Assembly (NCBI GenBank): GCA_934667465.1
Contig: CAKUMG010000233.1
Span: 1 to 7,907 of the forward strand
Direction of reading: 5' to 3'
DNA: 7,907 nucleotides
DNA from: an uncultured Actinoplanes sp.
GTDB lineage: Bacteria; Actinomycetota; Actinomycetes; Mycobacteriales; Micromonosporaceae
Translations under genes and position numbers: made by a program
Notes under the pieces: generated by a model
Database searches by the model: none
What the model was told of the DNA's origin: nothing
What the model saw: only the letters and a program-made list of their open reading frames with translations
In this document: piece after piece, positions 6,370 to 7,907 of the stretch
Layout: each line of letters begins with the position of its first letter
How positions within the stretch are numbered: position 1 is the stretch's first letter

Positions 6370-6384
6370 AGATCTTTGTGATCT
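6370..6384. promoter_or_regulatory. Short palindrome in the divergent intergenic, possible operator
   Basis: AGATC at 6370-6374, five spacer bases, and GATCT at 6380-6384 form a small inverted repeat just upstream of the hydrolase start in the 78-bp region shared with the oxidoreductase gene. Its position suits repression of the hydrolase gene. Five-bp arms occur often by chance, so support is weak. It does not resemble the 10-bp repeat at 4674-4704. Confidence 0.25.
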
Positions 6385-6393
6385 CCTGTCGGC

Positions 6394-7359
6394 ATGCTGA
6401 CTCCGCCGCCGTTCGACCACGAGCTCGCCGCCGCCCTCGACGCGGCGGGCGGACGCTCGCCCTCGATGACCCTGGAGACCCTGGCCGCGGTCCGGGCCGC
6501 CCGCGCCGAGGAGGAGGGCGACCGGCCCTCCGACGCCGAGCTGAGCCGCGGCGGCATGTTCACGGTCGAGGAGCACCACGACGCCGGGGTGCCGCTTCTG
6601 GTCCTGCGCCCGACCGCGTTCCCCGCCGCGACGGGGTGCCTCTACTACACCCACGGCGGCGGGATGATCGTCGGCCACAACCGCACCGGCATCCTCGGCG
6701 CCCTCGACTGGGCCGAGGAGTTCGGCCTGGTCGTGGTCTCGGTCGACTACCGGCTCGCGCCCGAGACCCCGCACCCCGGCCCGATCGAGGACTGCTACCG
6801 CGGGCTCGTCTGGACCGCCGAACACGCCCCGGAGCTCGGCTTCGACGCGCGCGACCTGATCGTGGCGGGCGGCAGCGCGGGCGGCGGGCTGGCCGCGGCC
6901 CTGGCCCTGCTCGCCCGCGACCGCGGCGGCCCCGCCCTGCGCGGCCAGCTGCTGATCTGCCCGATGCTCGACGACCGCAACGAGTCCGTCTCCGCACACC
7001 AGATGGCCGGCGTGGACACCTGGGACCGCTCCGACAACGAGACCGGCTGGACCGCCCTGCTCGGCGCGGCCCGCGGCGGCCCGGACGTCTCCCCGTACGC
7101 CGCACCGGCCCGCGCCACTGACCTGTCGAACCTGCCGCCGGCCTTCATCGACGTCGGCTCGGCCGAGACGTTCCGCGACGAGGACGTGGCCTACGCGACC
7201 CGCATCTGGCAGGCCGGCGGCAGCGCCGAACTCCACGTCTGGCCGGGCGGCTACCACGGCTTCGACGGCGCCGTCCCCGCGGCGGCCATCTCCCGCGACG
7301 CCCGGGCGGCCCGCTTCCACTGGCTCAACCGCCTGCTGGCCTCGCCCCGCCCCGCCTGA
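6394..7359 (+). CDS. Alpha/beta hydrolase fold-3 protein (HSL-family esterase)
   Basis: A 321-residue serine hydrolase of the hormone-sensitive-lipase (bacterial family IV) type. The oxyanion-hole motif HGGG is at 87-90, followed by the family's VVVSVDYRLAPE (113-124). The nucleophile elbow GGSAGGG puts Ser161 at the active site; the usual form is GDSAGG, with Gly here in place of Asp. The catalytic acid should lie in DVGSAETFRDEDVAYA; the canonical Asp is replaced, so Glu258 is the likely acid. His288 in GGYHGFD completes the triad. There is no signal peptide, so it is probably cytoplasmic and acts on short acyl esters or similar small substrates. The region before 80 is the usual cap segment. 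ATG 6394 is preferred for the cap length; no good ribosome site is seen. It is divergent from the oxidoreductase and convergent (24 bp) with the next gene. Confidence 0.9.
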   Translation: MLTPPPFDHELAAALDAAGGRSPSMTLETLAAVRAARAEEEGDRPSDAELSRGGMFTVEEHHDAGVPLLVLRPTAFPAATGCLYYTHGGGMIVGHNRTGILGALDWAEEFGLVVVSVDYRLAPETPHPGPIEDCYRGLVWTAEHAPELGFDARDLIVAGGSAGGGLAAALALLARDRGGPALRGQLLICPMLDDRNESVSAHQMAGVDTWDRSDNETGWTALLGAARGGPDVSPYAAPARATDLSNLPPAFIDVGSAETFRDEDVAYATRIWQAGGSAELHVWPGGYHGFDGAVPAAAISRDARAARFHWLNRLLASPRPA

Positions 7360-7383
7360 CCGCCCGCACTCCCCCGAGGTGTG

Positions 7384-7907
7384 TCAGTCGAGCTTGGGGG
7401 CTTCCATGAGGTCGCGGGCCGAGACACCGTCGATCGTGGTGCCGTCGGTGAGGTGCAGGGTGAGCGTGGTGCCGCCCGGCGCGTCCACGCTCTCCGGGTA
7501 CCACGCGAGGAAGTAGCCGCCGGACACCGTCGCCCGCACGGACCGGTCGCCCTCGGGCACCTCGACGGTGACGCCGGTGATGTCCGTGCCGAGGTGACCC
7601 GCCATCAGGCGCCCGGGACCCTCGCCGGTCGTGAAGCCGCCCCACGCATGCAGTTCGACGCCGCGGCGGCCGAGCGACGCCGTGTCGAGCGGATCGGCCA
7701 TGTAGCTCGGGTTGGTCACCTCGCCGTCCTTGTCCCGGAAGCACGTCCTGCTCCAGGCGGAGGTCACCACCGTCAGGTACGCGTACTCGCCACGCTTCTC
7801 CGCGGCGGCGACCCGGGGCGAGTCGCCCGCCAGGTCCGGGGCGCAGGTGGCGGCGATCCGCTGGGCGTCGGCGGCGGGCAGGGGCGACGGCGTGGGCGTC
7901 CAGGACG
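7384..7907 (-). CDS. Partial hypothetical protein, probably exported, C-terminal part
   Basis: The frame runs off the right edge of the window, so the start is missing; 173 complete codons are visible. The ATG at 7770 is unlikely to be the start, because the same frame continues upstream as plausible protein: a Pro/Thr-rich stretch (WTPTPSPLP), then AADAQRIAATCAP and further sequence to LTMVTSAW. A Pro/Thr linker followed by a Cys-containing beta-rich domain is typical of actinobacterial extracytoplasmic proteins tethered by an N-terminal membrane helix or lipoprotein signal, which would lie outside the window. The C-terminal part (SGGYFLAWYPESVDAPGGTTLTLHLTDGTTIDGV) looks like beta strands. 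Two cysteines are visible (in TCAP and RTCF), possibly a disulfide. I do not recognise a family and propose no function. It is convergent with the esterase gene. Confidence 0.65.
   Translation of the reverse strand, partial: SWTPTPSPLPAADAQRIAATCAPDLAGDSPRVAAAEKRGEYAYLTVVTSAWSRTCFRDKDGEVTNPSYMADPLDTASLGRRGVELHAWGGFTTGEGPGRLMAGHLGTDITGVTVEVPEGDRSVRATVSGGYFLAWYPESVDAPGGTTLTLHLTDGTTIDGVSARDLMEAPKLD

Noticed and set aside
5596..6381. Plus-strand open frame opposite the oxidoreductase
   Set aside because: Antisense shadow of a full-length, well-conserved LLM-family gene; Arg/Gly/His-rich product with no motifs.
6328..7320. Minus-strand open frame opposite the esterase
   Set aside because: Antisense shadow; the plus-strand gene has a complete HGGG, GxSxG and His motif set.
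1..7907. tRNA, rRNA, CRISPR array, insertion sequence or attachment site
   Set aside because: No cloverleaf-like segment, regularly spaced repeats, transposase or integrase frame, or terminal inverted repeats were seen.

Overview
The window is very G+C rich. Third codon positions are almost all G or C in every gene, and the hexamer CGTACG occurs about 13 times by eye, where base composition predicts two or three. Together with actinobacterial protein families (a ribosomal L10 fragment, an F420-type luciferase-like oxidoreductase, an FCD-type GntR regulator, lectin-bearing pilins) and start regions without Shine-Dalgarno sites, this points to an actinomycete. Micromonosporaceae (Actinoplanes-like) is the best guess. 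The genus is an inference.

Left edge (1-590): the 3' part of a gene entering from outside the window. Its first ~60 visible codons are clearly the N-terminal domain of ribosomal protein L10. The remaining ~100 codons are not L10, so this is a chimera or an assembly join. A short intergenic follows that contains a well-spaced sigma-28 (FliA/WhiG-like) promoter candidate.

Pilin operon (591-4488): three translationally coupled genes, each overlapping the next by ATGA. They encode (1) a PilV-like prepilin carrying four putative Ig (He_PIG) repeats, (2) a small PilW/PulJ-like prepilin, and (3) a PilX/GspK-like protein with a prepilin-type helix but no Glu at +5, fused to six cysteine-paired QxW-type repeats, i.e. 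two ricin-B beta-trefoils. The natural reading is a minor-pilin tip complex that displays Ig and lectin modules on a type IV pilus. No major pilin, ATPase, platform protein or prepilin peptidase is in the window, so the complex must borrow a machine encoded elsewhere. A flagellar-type promoter in an Actinoplanes-like host would connect it to motile spores and surface attachment. That link is the most interesting hypothesis here.

Middle (4489-4760): a possible 61-codon minus-strand ORF of unknown function. A perfect 10-bp inverted repeat spans its start codon and lies upstream of the next gene.

Metabolic cluster (4761-7359): a leaderless-looking GntR/FCD regulator (+), an LLM/F420-type oxidoreductase (-, convergent with a 1-nt gap), and an HSL-family alpha/beta hydrolase (+, divergent from the oxidoreductase across 78 bp). 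The regulator may control its neighbours, but no substrate can be read from the sequence.

Right edge (7384-7907): the C-terminal part of a minus-strand, probably exported hypothetical protein that continues beyond the window.
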